Assembly: GCA_914767885.1 (NCBI GenBank)
Contig: CAJZBQ010000048.1
Location: 496,001 to 560,000 of the forward strand
DNA from: Blepharisma stoltei
Lineage: Eukaryota > Ciliophora > Heterotrichea > Heterotrichida > Blepharismidae
DNA length: 64,000 nucleotides
Direction of reading: 5' to 3'
Below the pieces are notes generated by a model, which searched no databases, was not told the DNA's origin, and worked only from the letters and a program-made list of their open reading frames with translations. Positions within the stretch are counted from its first letter, which is position 1, and every line of letters begins with the position of its first letter. Shown here piece after piece: positions 10,998 to 22,324 of the stretch. Both the position numbers and the translations under genes were made by a program.

Positions 10998-12443
10998 ATG
11001 GACTCTCTTCTTATGAAAGAACTAAACGTCACTAGTGGCCTCAGAAACAAGCTAAGCGACATTTACAGCGATTTTACTCACTATGGTCAATTTCTGAATG
11101 TTGATCCAAGCTTCTTCTTATGCTTTGGTATCTCATATATACACTCCCTGATCGCATTTAAAACCTTATACTCAGGAGAAGCCAATCAAGCTACTTTTCA
11201 TGACCCTTTCTGGAAGCATTTAGAAGACTACAATCGGCGTGTTATAAATCTAGTTGAATCATCTTCAATTCTTTCTGCTTACGATAAGCAATGCTTCAGC
11301 AATTATTTAAAATTAGTTTCCCATTTAAAAGCAAAAACAAACGGGGAAGATGCTATGAGGACATTTTATGGATATTTAACCAACAAGACAAAAGTTTGTA
11401 GAGGAATTGAAATTGGGTTTAGAGCGATCATGTGTCTATATGCAGATACCCAAGAAGAATGCAATCAGCTTCTAATAGGAGAATTTATATACTCAACAGA
11501 GAAAAAACGATTTTTAGGAGAAATTTCCCAAGCATTAAATGCTAAAATTATATTAATCAATAATATGCCAAGAAACGAAGAATTCAAATGGGGCCATAAA
11601 TTAATTTCCACAAATACAGGTGTAGAGTCTCCGATTGTCACACTACTTATGAAATCAACTACGAAATTTCAAGTTTTATTTTATAAAGAATGTATTGCCT
11701 CAAGTAAGGGTGGATTTATCTTTCATATCCCTGCTAAGCCGATTGATTTGAAAAAATTGAATTTGTATCCATATATAAAAGAAAAGCATAAGATACCGCA
11801 TCGATTACCATCTATAGCCAATCGTAGTGCTGACAACCTTGAAGAAAAAACAGACGTAGTCGACCTAATCCAACGTCTTTCAGAGCTTTGCATAAAATAT
11901 GTCTCACAAAAAGAAAAAGATGCTTTAAATAAAGATTTTGGGAATTTTATAAATAATCATCCTAATTTGAGAGGAAGTAGACTTGACTTATTATTGCATT
12001 CCGAGTCTGAAAATAAAAAAATCCAAACGATTCAAGAAGGTATTAAAAGAGAGTCTGAAATATGGAAAGCCCTCAAGGTAAATGCTGAGTTTAAAAATAA
12101 TGTTGGGGCAAGCATTCAGAGCATCGATAAAGCAATCAGCGACTTGAGTAAAAAATTTTTTGATAAAACTTGCCAAATGATGCAAGAACTTGAAAAAAGG
12201 ACTTTAAGGTTGCAAAAAAGTCTAAGAGTTACAAAAAGGATTATTGATGAAGCAAAAGAAAATTTGCGACAAGCTCAGATGGCAGAGGATGGAAATCTCT
12301 ATGAAGATCTATCTGGGAAACTCTGAGAGTATAATTTATCTATTACTCGTCTTCAAGGTGATTTTTTGCAAAAATATGACAATTACCAAGAAATACTGAA
12401 TTCGATGTTTAAAGATATTGAGCTTGAATCAGCTGCTACTTAA
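10998..12443 (+). CDS. Possible degenerate otubain-like protein with coiled coil
   Basis: 481 aa with one in-frame TGA at 12324-12326 read as Trp. The N-terminal ~240 residues contain NVDPSFFLCFGISYIHSL, where active otubains have DGNCFYRAFGFSYLE, and later FQVLFYKE, where they have a histidine-containing GHYDILY. If the relation holds, the catalytic Cys and His are replaced, making it a pseudoenzyme. Residues ~270-481 are predicted helical coiled coil. The family call is tentative and rests on pattern only. Confidence 0.4.
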
Positions 12444-12521
12444 AAATAATTTAATTAATTCTGCCCATTCCTACAAAGAATTTTTAAACTATCAATTTAA
12501 ATAGCTTATTCTCATTAACTC

Positions 12522-14610
12522 CTAAGACTCTATTAAAAGCTCTTGAATTGTCGCCGTCTGAATTCGGATATCTTCCACAAACCCGCTCCAATCAGGTCTA
12601 ATCGTATCTTTCAAAACTTCAAATTCTAAGCCCACCCCTGTACAATTAAAGCTGATAATTTCTTCAATATCGTTATCAGCCATTATAGGTCTCAAAATAG
12701 GAGGCGTCAAAGTAGGTGGCAGTTTCGGGGCAGGCCTCAATATAGCGACCCCTCTATTATCTTCATATTTTCCAGTAATATTGGACCTGACATCAGCGTC
12801 AAAATCGTGGCTTAATTTTGTGTTTAATCCGATCCAATACTCATTTGCGGGATTTTTTTTGAGACCTTTTTTGACGACTAGTGAACAGGCGATACGGACG
12901 TTTACGACAGGATCATTTACAATCGCTGATAATTCTTCGCCAAATAGGTTTTGGAAATCTGGGATGTCTATTAGGTGAAGGGAAGATTGAGCGAAAACTA
13001 GTCTAGTTGTATAGGTTGGGTCAATGGCAAAAGTTTTTATTTCTTGAATTATTTCTGTGTTGTTGCCAGTTGTAAGTATTAATGCGCCTGCTTTTCCTAG
13101 ACCTAGTGAGGCCGTATCTCTAATTTTAGCGATTTTATCTTTGCATAGTTCGACAATTACTGGTCATATGTCTCCAAGTACAACAGAAATTGGGTAGAGA
13201 TCAACTAAATCTTCTAATTGTTTAGCAATTGCATATCTTGTTCTCCAAATTCCTGCATTTTTTGATCCTTTTTTGATATATTGCAAAAAAACAGGTCTTG
13301 ACTCTTCTTTGATATATTTCAAAAAATTGCTTAAATTTTCTAACGCAACATTTTTGGCAGGATTAGTTTCTAAGAACATTCCTTGAAAAACAGTTACTAA
13401 GTCATTACTTGCATTCTCAGGGCCTATAATTTTTGCTACCTCATGTATGCTTGCCGCAATGCTTTTTTTCGCTATATTTTCTCCTTCACTACACAGTTGG
13501 AAATAAGGATGGCATAAAGTGACCCACGCCTCTGGCCCCATAATTTGTAAAACCCCAGGCAGATAAAATGCACAGTGATGCTGAAATTCCCCTTTACTAG
13601 CACTATTTTGTGATAGAGCTGTAAACTGGTCTAAAATAGTTTCTGGTAAAGGTGCTTTAGAGTTTGCAATAATTTCTCCTAATTGTAACAGAGCTGCTTG
13701 CTTAACAGAATTTGATTTATCTTTCATTAATTCTAAAAATCGTGGCTGGAGTGTTTTTATTTGTGTTTCTTCATTATATGCTTGAATCATCGTTGAAAAC
13801 CCTTCCACACAGCATTTTCTTACTCCCCAGATTGCATCATGACTAAGTGCTATATAAATATTCAGTAATTTTTCTAGATATACAGGGTCTGACACCTGCT
13901 TAGCTGCCTTAGGGACACAATACGCAATTAATTTTCGAATTTTTACTATTGGATCTGTGGCAAGTGATGCGATTTCAGGGACTACAAAATGTTCACAAAT
14001 GTCTGAAGCGATAAAAGGAATGATGTCTTTTAGGGCTGCAATGCCTTTTAGCTTGTTTTCTTCTTCTTCATCATGTGTTAGTCTTAGGACAAGTGTTAAG
14101 ATAACACCTTCTCTTTCATCTTTCTGTACAATTGGGGTTAGTTCAATTGCTGCTTCACAAGCAGCTTTTACAACCTCAGGGTTAGAGTCGCTTAACATTT
14201 TGTCTAAGCAAGGTAAAATCTGTTGGACGACATCTGGGTAAGAGTCCATTTCTTTGATAAAAACATTAGCTAAATGAGGGAGTTGTAAGGCGAATTCAGT
14301 TCTCACTTCAGGCTGGTCTTCAATCTGGCTGATTATAACTTACGACTTTTCGAAATAAATTAAACGCGAACTCTTTTGAGGACTTCCCTAGCTGCTGGAG
14401 AAGTTCTGGGAGGTTCCTGGTGAATTTTATACGGTCTGATATTGAAGTTGAAATTACGTATTGAGTGATTTTGAACAGCGCGAAGTCTGTAGAAAGGTCG
14501 CCGGTTTTTCTAGGAAAAGAGATAGAGCCTGGACCGTTTAAATCATCATTATCAAGTGCCGAACCTTCAGGGAGATTTAGCATTATGTCTGCTCGTGCTG
14601 AGAATTCCAT
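12522..14610 (-). CDS. PPP4R1: Protein phosphatase 4 regulatory subunit 1-like HEAT protein
   Basis: 689 aa after removing an apparent 19-nt intron and reading TGA as Trp. HEAT repeats run throughout: PEVVKAACEAAIELTPIV, DPIVKIRKLIAYCVPKAAKQV, AIWGVRKCCVEGFS, NSVKQAALLQLGEII, YAIAKQLEDLVDLYP, AKIRDTASLGLGKAG, PVVNVRIACSLVVKK. The DAIWGVRKCCVE block matches the NVWGVRKACAE block of PPP4R1, a scaffold for the PP4 catalytic subunit; PP2A-A is a less likely alternative. Start MEFSARADIM at 14610. The neighbouring acidic gene stops only 22 bp upstream on the same strand. Confidence 0.8.
14325..14343 (-). other. Apparent 19-nt intron in PPP4R1
   Basis: A frame change occurs near 14335. GTAAGTTATAATCAGCCAG is the only GT...AG stretch I found here that gives the right phase, joining RKV to IEDQPEVRTEF. 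The 15-nt subset ending ...ATCAG leaves the wrong frame. A one-base error is the alternative. Confidence 0.5.
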
Positions 14611-14632
14611 ATTATAATGAGTTATCATTAAG

Positions 14633-15043
14633 CTAATAATCAGAGTCAGAACTATAGCGCTTACGGCCTTGTCGTTTACCTTTGCGAGGGGGCTCGTCCC
14701 ATGATTCTTCGGATTCGGATTCTTGGGATTCAGATTCAATGTAATCTTCATCTGAAATTTGGCTTTCTTCACTAGGCTGCTCAGCGTCGCTGTATGACTC
14801 TTCTGAAGAAGGAGTTTTTGGCTTGGGGTTCTTGAGAATTTTAATTTTTATGTTTGGGGTGCTATCGCTTTCATCTGAAAGCAAGACGCTTTCTTCATCA
14901 GAATTTTGTGTAGACTGTTGTTTTTCTTGGAAATTTCCATTTTGCTTAGCATCGATAATTTCAACTTTTGTTTTTTTTGTCGGGCTCCCTAATCTTGGCT
15001 CCGTGTTTTCATCTTGGCGCTTTATAGGCAGATTTCCAGACAT
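14633..15043 (-). CDS. Small acidic Ser-rich protein, probably nuclear
   Basis: 136 aa. Low-complexity acidic/serine stretches (SDEESVLLSDESDS, SESQESESEESWDE) are followed by a basic C-terminus (PPRKGKRQGRKRYSSDSDY). Candidate CK2 target and nuclear protein from composition only. No family recognised. ATG at 15043, TAG at 14633-14635. Confidence 0.6.
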   Translation of the reverse strand: MSGNLPIKRQDENTEPRLGSPTKKTKVEIIDAKQNGNFQEKQQSTQNSDEESVLLSDESDSTPNIKIKILKNPKPKTPSSEESYSDAEQPSEESQISDEDYIESESQESESEESWDEPPRKGKRQGRKRYSSDSDY

Positions 15044-15094
15044 TATTTATTTTATTTTCTTTAAAAACGTTTGTTTATTAAAATATTGCTTTTA

Positions 15095-16624
15095 TTAATG
15101 TACATAGAAGGGGTTCATTCTGAACATATTGTGATCAGATTTCGTGACCCGCTTAAGCTTCCGTTGGCTTGTCCACATTTCCCGCTTGAGTTTGTATTCT
15201 CATTCATCAATGCATATTTGGTCTTCTATATTTTGAATATTAATTACTGCAATTCTTTCTTGTTTTGGGCTTAAATAAAGTGGAGAAGCCAATGAGCTTG
15301 ATGATTTTGATTTTAGCATGTGGATGTTTCTCAGGCCTTCTTTATATTTTTGTTTAATTCGAATTTTTTCTGAACGGAGAGTTTTATAGCCTAGATAATT
15401 TGAAGGAGTTTTTGGCTTATTAAAGCCAATAAGTTCTTGGTTAGAAGATGATATAGGAGTCATACATGACAATTTTGGTGTTGACGGGAACTTTGATGAT
15501 GAAGATTTTCTGTGATAATTATTTGATGTGGCTATATTTTGTGGAATTTCAACAGGAGACTCGTCATTGGCTATGTGTATAAGGCCAACATTTATTTTTT
15601 GTAGCTTTACAGCTTTTTCTAGTACTCCTTGTCTTGAGCCTTGTTTGCTTAAATTTCATGATTTAAATAGCTCTTTTCCTTCATCAGTTACAAGAACATA
15701 TTTTGTAAAATTTTCTTTAGAAATAATCAAGACATTTCCTACCTCAGAAATGCATTGACAGGAAGTAGACCTTCTATGGCTGTCTGAAAGCGCGTCTTCT
15801 TCGCCTATGATTTCACCTTTTCCAAGAATTGCAAGCTGTGTATTTGATTTGTGATTTTTATACAGTAAGCTCGATTTTCTAGGAAAATCTCTATCAGATT
15901 TTACTTGCAGGCTGATTTTTTTTGAAATTCTAAATTCACCGTCTTGAATGAAGAAAATATCTTCAGCCCTTTCGCTTTCTTTATATAAAAATTGTCCTCT
16001 TCGGAGTCTTTTTGGTTTAAAATAATTTCCTAGTTTTTGGATATAGTGCCTAGTCAAGCTTTGGAGGACTGGCAATTTATGTAGCACTTCAATAATAGAA
16101 TTAACTTTTTCGCTTAGCATTTTATCTAAAATCCATTTGAAATCGCTTGTCTCTATAACTCCTATATGACATGCCGTTTTGCATTGATAACTTAAAAAAT
16201 GTATTAATCCCGCAAAATTTTCAGTCGGTCCAAAATGATCCCCAGCCACAAGTTCTCCAACTTGATTATTATCTGTCATAACTTTAACACTTCCATACAA
16301 AATAACATAAATGCAATGGGTTGAATCACCTTGATGACATATAAAACTATCTGCTTTATGAAACATATAAGTCATATATTTGCAGCATAATACCACAAAT
16401 TCTTCAGAATGCTGCTCATTGAGAGCTTGGAAAAACTTTAAAGAATTTGCTGTGACTGCAATCCTTTGTAGGAGATCTGGAGATCTGTCTTTTATTTGAA
16501 GCCTTAGAGCAGAGATAAGGACTTTGAATTGGTCTCGCTCAAATGTAGGCATATCAGTTTGAAGGGATTCAGCTGAAAGCTGGGAATTTCTTTTCTCTGT
16601 GTATATGGATGCAGTTTGAGACAT
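15095..16624 (-). CDS. Cyclic nucleotide-binding domain protein
   Basis: 509 aa when in-frame TGA (for example at 15200-15202) is Trp; the true stop is TAA at 15095-15097. Two cNMP-binding-like beta barrels: about residues 75-175 (KADSFICHQGDSTHCIYVILYGSVKV...GELVAGDHFGP) and 195-320 (LRRGQFLYKESERAEDIFFIQDGEFRI...ILGKGEIIGEEDAL). Neither has a clear cyclic-nucleotide phosphate-binding RxA cassette, so ligand binding is uncertain. The C-terminal ~180 residues are Ser/Lys-rich and probably disordered. No kinase or channel domain. Confidence 0.75.
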
Positions 16625-17334
16625 CTTAGATATATTTTTTTAATTGTGACAGCAAAAGCGGTGAAAATCCATAAATGGAAATAAAATTTTATTTTATTAA
16701 TAATCCTGGATATAGCAAATTTGAGAGATGTAGAGAAAGGATATGAATTATGGGAGAGGTGTGCTGTTATGAAAAATAATTAAAATTAATTTAAAAGGTA
16801 TTTCTTTCTATGTTTCGGGCATATTTTTATTAATTTTTGATTTATTAGTTACCCCTTTAAATTGTATAAATTTTAATTTGTTCCTTATTAAATTATTTTG
16901 TTTTTAAAAAAATTTTAAAGAATCTGTATTTTATTAGATTATTGAGTTTTTAAGCATATGCTAATGACTAAATCACTTCGGATGGTTGATTTCGCAGCTT
17001 TCTGTCATCTCAAAGCCTCTGAAAATAACTTCATTATGCACATCTTCCCAAGCTTTTGATAACTAATATATATTTTTATATATATATAAACATTTGCATG
17101 ATATGAAAATCGTTCGATCAAGGATGGGGGTTAATTTCCCAATTTTTATGAATTTTTACAGTCAATCGTTCGATCAAGGATGGGGGGGGAGTTAGGTAAT
17201 TTTTACTTACTTTATTTAAACACAATATCTACGAGTGCAAATCATTGACAACTAATAATTATAATTATAATATAAAATAGATATTATAAACAAATTAAAT
17301 AGTAAACCTGGCATAGAATTAAAGCTTATTTAAG
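16625..17334. other. Intergenic with one half-element
   Basis: AT-rich spacer. Only the direct repeat pair at 17108-17184 stands out. Confidence 0.5.
17098..17196. repeat. Single end of a MITE-like element (core class delta)
   Basis: ATCGTTCGATCAAGGATGGGG occurs twice as a direct pair about 56 bp apart, followed by GGGGGGAGTTA. This is the direct-pair end of the CTCCCC superfamily with another core. I could not find the matching head-to-head end upstream. Confidence 0.6.
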
Positions 17335-18279
17335 CTAATAAGGAGTCATAACTTGCATACGATTTGATAAGAAATTAACTGAAAGTTCATCAACAGCTTC
17401 ATACATCTCACTTTCAGTTATAGTTCCATCTCTCAGTTTCATTAATAACACTTCATAATTTGGCCCAGCCTTATAATCTTTAGCAGGGAACTCCCTAACT
17501 TTTACCCCAGCGAATTCTTTTTCAACAACTGAATAAACTTCTCCAAGTGAATCTACCAATCCAAGCTCAATAGCTTTTTTTGCAATAAATGAGTCTCCGC
17601 TAAAAATTTTTTTTTCTAATTCTGCATCTCTTGGAATCCTATTCCCTCTGGATTCCAATACGTGTTTCTTAAAAATATTTAGCCATTCTCCTAAAATCCC
17701 TTTTAACCATGCTTCGTCTTCTGATTTGACTTTTTCAAAAGAATTCAGTCTAAGCTTATGCTTCCCATGCGCGACGTTCTGAAGAGTCACTTGGAATTGT
17801 TTGCTGAACTCTGTAAGTCCTAAGGTGTTATAATTTACAGAAATGTTCCCAATTATCGAATGAGGATCTGCAAATATGCTTCTTTTTCTAATAAACACTT
17901 TTTAATTTTCATGTAAAATCTTTTTTTCTAAAAAAAGAGAAATAATTATTTTTTTTTATAAAATTTATATTCTTATATGGCATACTTTATTACCAGACGC
18001 TAATATATAATAACCAGGCCCAGCCGCTATATCTTGTGCGAATGTATAAATCGGACAATCAAATTTATCACTCGCCGCCTTCAGCATATGCACAATTTGC
18101 TGGGCTTGTCCAAAAGATCCATGTGCCGTGTTAATTGAAACAGCAATCATTTTAGGACTGCTCCACCTCAGCTTATGCAAGTCTTCTTCCAATTTTAAAG
18201 CTGTTTTCTGATTAACTGCCCCTGAAATGTGAGTATGTGCAACTATAGATTTGAGAGATTTGGCAAACCTTGCAATCAT
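17335..18279 (-). CDS. S49 (SppA-like) peptidase homologue, nucleophile apparently lost
   Basis: 286 aa after removing an 84-bp IES. Crotonase-fold S49 features: IAVSINTAHGSFGQAQQIVHML, DIAAGPGYYILASGNKV, HSIIGNISVNYNT, GKHKLRLNSFEKVKSEDE and AIELGLVDSLGE. SppA peptidases have a catalytic Ser at AASGGYY; here the motif reads AAGPGYY, so the Ser is Gly, while the Lys of GKHK is kept. Signal-peptide processing is therefore doubtful. Its ATG lies only 20 bp from the divergent P0 gene. Confidence 0.75.
17892..17975. mobile_element. Short TA-bounded IES in S49 gene
   Basis: 84 bp with TA at 17892-17893 and 17976-17977. Removal gives GNKVCHIRKRSIFADPHS in frame. AT-rich, no clear terminal repeat. 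Confidence 0.75.
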
Positions 18280-18299
18280 ATAATATATTAGTGGTCAAA

Positions 18300-19300
18300 A
18301 TGGCAGAGGTCAAAGCTAAGAAGTACGAATACTGGGAAACCCTCTGGAAATTAGTAGAAGAGTACCCACAAGTTTTGATCTGCGAAGCCAATAATGTCGG
18401 CAGCAATCTTTTGCAGGATATCAGGACCAAGATTAGAGCCAGGCAGTCATGCTTTTTGGGAAAAATACACTTAGTAGAGCTGGGCTTAAGCATAGAATGG
18501 AGCAGCCAACACCAGAACAAGAGGATTATGAAAAGCGAAAAGACAAGTGGTTTCCGCTAGAAGGAATCAAAGAGCTTATTCATAATATTAAAGGGAATGT
18601 AGGCTTGATTTTCTGTAAAGGAGGAATGGACAAAATCCTTGAAATTATTGAAACTTCGACCACGCCAGCCGAAGCCAAAGCAGGGACTGTTTCACCTTGT
18701 ACCGTATCTGTCCCGCCAGGACCTACCGGTATGGATCCTTCACAGACTGCTTTTTTCCAAGATTTAGGGATTTCAACTTAAATCGCTAAAGGACAAATTG
18801 AAATTATTACAGAAGTCCAAGTCTTTGAACAAGGCAAAAAAGTAGGGAACAGTGAAGCTGTTTTATTGAAGAAGCTTAATATTAAGCCATTTAAGTTCGG
18901 CCTTAAGGTTACCAAGGTTTATGATAATGGCTCAGTCTATAGCGCTGAAGTGCTTAAACTAACCCCTGATGTTGTAATTGGAAAATTCTTGAGCGGGGTC
19001 AGAAATATTGCTGCTATGTCTTTAGAGCTAGGAATCCCAACTGCAGCTTCAGTACCTCATTCTGTTTTGAATGGGTTCAAGAACTTGGTTGGCATTGCCA
19101 TTGCTATTTATTATCCTTTGAAGCAGGCACAAACCCTTATTGATGTCATTAAAGACCCATCAAAACTTGCTGCTCTTCAGTCCTCAGCTCCTGCCACAGC
19201 TACAGCTGCCCCTCAGGAGACTTCTAAGCCAGTAGAAGAAGAAAAAGAAATAGAAGTTGATGAAGATTTAGGAGGAATGTTCGGCGATGAAGACTATTAA
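18300..19300 (+). CDS. RPLP0: 60S acidic ribosomal protein P0, with two frame lesions
   Basis: Start MAEVKAKKYEYWETLW at 18300. P0 landmarks: GKNTLSR, IFCKGGMDKI, TAFFQDLGIST, IEIITEVQVF, GVRNIAAMSLELGIPTAASVPHSVLNGFKN and the acidic tail GGMFGDEDY. Two lesions: near 18446 the frame moves by one base (CAG TCATG where CAG GTC ATG is expected), and at 18779-18781 an in-frame TAA sits where Lys is expected (IST-K-IAKGQ). Neither is a TGA, and neither is explained by a 15-16 nt intron or a TA-bounded IES. Real pseudogene, second copy, or assembly error remain open. Confidence 0.8.
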
Positions 19301-19405
19301 GTATTTATTATATCTAATTATTCATAAAAATTGTCTATAATACTCTACCTAAAAATTCTGCTTTATTTAATCAAAAAAGATTTAAACAATTTTTTAACCT
19401 ATAAA

Positions 19406-20392
19406 ATGGATACAGATAGAGCCAAACTTGTAGTAGAAGCAGAAGTCCGCAACAGACTTATCGCTGAATGTATCCAAAGTGTCAACGACTATCTCCATGG
19501 AAGAGCCTGGGAAATTTTTTCAAATAAGTTTAAATCCATGAATATCAACCTCCCTCGAGATTTAATTGCATGCAAAATCTGTGAAGAGCCAATGACAGGG
19601 CATTATTTTGAAAAAGAGAAAAAAATCATTATCTGCGCTAATAATGTGGTTAATCAAGAATTTGACAGCACTTTGGGGCATGAAATGGTGCATCTTTTTG
19701 ATGATGCCAGGGCTGAGGTAGATTTTCATAACCCTGAACATGTAGCGTGCAGCGAAATTAGAGCGACAAATTTAAGTGGAGAATGCAGCAATAAAGGATT
19801 TTTGAAACATGTGAGGAAAGGAACGGTGACGAAGAAATATACGCAGTGTGTAAAAGATAGGGCAACTAAGAGCTTGATGGATAATCCACATTTTAAATTG
19901 AAAAATATGATGGAGGCTGACTCCCCCCTCGAAGTTCGACCAAGATTTTTTTGGTCGAACTTCGAGGGGATTTAAGAAAAATTTTTTTCAAAAAAATTAT
20001 ATAGAATTTTTTTTTATATAATTTAGTAGTTAAAAAAAAAAATATTTATCATATTCTTCTGTATGGTTGAGAGGGTGTAAGGTTAGAAAAAATAGTGCAA
20101 GATGGTTTTGTAACGCTTTTTAGAACTTGAATACAAAAATCGCAAGCTCACCCCCACATAGTTTAAAATTTTTGAAAAATTGCTTATTTTCCTAGTAAAT
20201 TTATATAGGTCTTGGTCGAACTTTGAGGGGGGTTAACTTTCCAAAAAAATAGGAATTTTCCCTATATCTTGGTCGAACTTCGAGGGGGGGAGTGAGGAGA
20301 TTGTGGGAGGCGTTTGGGATGTGTGTTTTTATGATTATGAGCCTTTTAGTATTGATGAGGCGAAGAGGAAAGCAGCAGGGAAAAAATTTTAG
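19406..20392 (+). CDS. ATP23: ATP23-like mitochondrial inner-membrane metalloprotease
   Basis: 203 aa after removing the 375-bp IES at 19918-20292. Zinc motif HEMVHLFD (HExxH) is followed by ARAEVDF, HVACSEIRATNLSGEC and YTQCVKDRA, all hallmarks of ATP23 (M76), which processes ATP synthase subunit 6 and degrades lipid-transfer proteins in the intermembrane space. After IES removal the C-terminus reads MMEAEEIVGGVWDVCFYDYEPF, matching the family CFNDHEPF block. Stop TAG at 20390-20392. Confidence 0.9.
19918..20292. mobile_element. MITE-like IES in ATP23, TGA-flanked (core class gamma)
   Basis: 375 bp flanked by TGA|CTCCCCC ... GGGGGAG|TGA rather than TA. The core CTCGAAGTTCGACCAAGA occurs four times: head-to-head at left, spaced direct pair at right. 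Exact removal of one TGA plus the element is required for the ATP23 frame. Confidence 0.9.
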
Positions 20393-20565
20393 AGACACAA
20401 TAGGATTAAATAATAAAAGAGAGGATTTAATAAAAATTGGATACGAAAGATATATTATTTGGCTTTTTTGAAGAAATTCTCTGTAATTTTTATTAATGCT
20501 GAAAGCTATTATAAGGTTTCTATATATTGATATAATTTAATCTCCTAAAAGTATATTTATTTGAA

Positions 20566-21027
20566 TTAACTTGAATAAAAGCAACTTACAGTAGAAATCC
20601 CTAAAAGAGCATATACAATCGAAGCCTGTATCAAAAAGCTCTGAAAATCGCCATTAAATTTTGTATCACTTACACTACTCTGTGCAATGATATTGACTAT
20701 CAGAAAAACTGTATATGCACCTATCATTATTCCTTGTCCTGTTTTTTGAAGCTTTAAAGCTGTAAAAGACGTCGGAAGCTGCAAACAAACGTGGATTGTG
20801 TTAGCTGCTGTAAAAATTCCACAGAGAATTAAAAATATACCAAATATAGCTACATAGATTCTTGTTTGGACACTTGGATTTCCTGTATAGATGCTAATAG
20901 AGTTTAATGCGATATAGAAACTTCCAAATATCCAAAATAAAGGTGTTGCAAAGTAGCAAATACGACAAGCAGCCTCGCTAGCAAAAATAAATCGAAACCC
21001 ACTAAAACAGTCTCTTAATAGCGACAT
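20566..21027 (-). CDS. Four-TM hypothetical membrane protein
   Basis: 153 aa with four hydrophobic stretches: ICYFATPLFWIFGSFYIAL, IYVAIFGIFLILCGIFTAA, GIMIGAYTVFLIVNIIA and FLIQASIVYALLGISTVS. Family not recognised. The topology could place both ends in the cytosol. Confidence 0.6.
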   Translation of the reverse strand: MSLLRDCFSGFRFIFASEAACRICYFATPLFWIFGSFYIALNSISIYTGNPSVQTRIYVAIFGIFLILCGIFTAANTIHVCLQLPTSFTALKLQKTGQGIMIGAYTVFLIVNIIAQSSVSDTKFNGDFQSFLIQASIVYALLGISTVSCFYSS

Positions 21028-22324
21028 TATAATTAAATCAAGATGCCTAATGTTCGTATCCTAATTAGTTTGGAACGAGAGCAAGATATAATGAAAATTT
21101 TTATTTTTTGGGAAAAATTCCAAGATCTTCAAATGAGCACAATTATATATTTAAATATGAATCATTTTTATATATATTTTTTTGATATATATAATTATTA
21201 CAATAATATGAAATTTTAAATTATTATGGCTTGCTTAATTACGAGAAAAAAAAGTTTGTTGTTGGAAAGAGGAGAAAGGAATAATTTTATCTTTATTCGA
21301 ACAATTATAGTTATATCTTTTTAAATGCAATTAAAGATTATAGATTTAGCGAAATTTATATACTGGGACTATAAGATATTAGTCTTTTATTAATTAGAGC
21401 TATAAAATAAACAATTTTATTAATTAATGAATAAAATTGGACACTTGTATTATATGAAATAATTACTGCTTATATCAGACCCAACAACAGATTTTATTTA
21501 AAGCTGTTTATTTGCAAATATCAGTAATTTTGGTCGTATAGCTCTTATATACTTAACATTTGATCAGAATTATGATGGCATACCGATCAGAACGAAATGA
21601 GTTCACCAGAGGAAGTCAAGATGGCGTCTCGGTTACCAACCCTCCTTGGGTGTGCTGAGCAAACAAACCCTAAGCCTTCCAAATGCACAAAGGATCAGGC
21701 TATTCTGCACAAACTCCCTCTGCTTGCCTGATATATAGAGACTAAGAAGAAGAAATTGTCATGAGCCCTAGCCTAATTAAGCATTTCCCCACACAAAAAA
21801 CCAGCAACTCCCTGCCATCCGAAATCAGTGTTCCCAACTTCCCAGTTTCCGACATCAGCGCTCCCAACTTCCCACTTCCCAGATTCCTGACTGCAACTCT
21901 GAGCAGCCACAAATCAGCGACAAGAAGCAAAATCCGCTTTCCAACGACTCCCACGACTCCCACAACTCCCATAGAGACTAAGGATTCTTGGAAGTTAATA
22001 TAGTTAGTGACACTGACTGGCACTGACTATATAAAATGAGTAAAGGAGAGGATAAGGCAAGCGATATTTTACATACTTCTTTATTTAATATTATCGTTAA
22101 TATCACCAATCAAATTTATTAATAATGCTCTTTAAAATAATATACCCATAATTTAACTTAAGCAAATCAAGTGTAAGAGCAAGAATATAAGAGTGACGTC
22201 TAAGAAGCTAGGTGCAAATAAGGACCATTAATTATACTATTTCAACTTTAATACTTTGGACTTTTATATTTAATCAGTTAAATTTATTATTTTGTATTTA
22301 AAACAACTTCTTTAAAAAAATAAA
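21028..22324. other. Intergenic with a GC-richer insert
   Basis: AT-rich ends enclose a GC-richer stretch (about 21540-22045). No gene seen. Confidence 0.5.
21540..22045. mobile_element. GC-richer retroposon-like insert
   Basis: Composition differs sharply from the surrounding DNA. It shares TCAAGATGGCGTCT with the insert at 37421-37854 and CTTGGGTGTGCT with the one at 28744-29186. Contains runs of ACTCCCA and CCCAACTTCCCA and two copies of TAGAGACTAAG. ORFs inside lack coding character. Target-site duplication not defined. Confidence 0.45.

Noticed and set aside
14329-14343. 15-nt intron GTAAGTTATAATCAG in PPP4R1
   Set aside because: Perfect-looking but leaves the downstream HEAT repeats out of frame; the 19-nt version is needed.
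18440-18450. Intron or programmed frameshift explaining the P0 frame change
   Set aside because: No GT...AG of suitable length and no residues are missing from the P0 alignment; a single missing base fits better.
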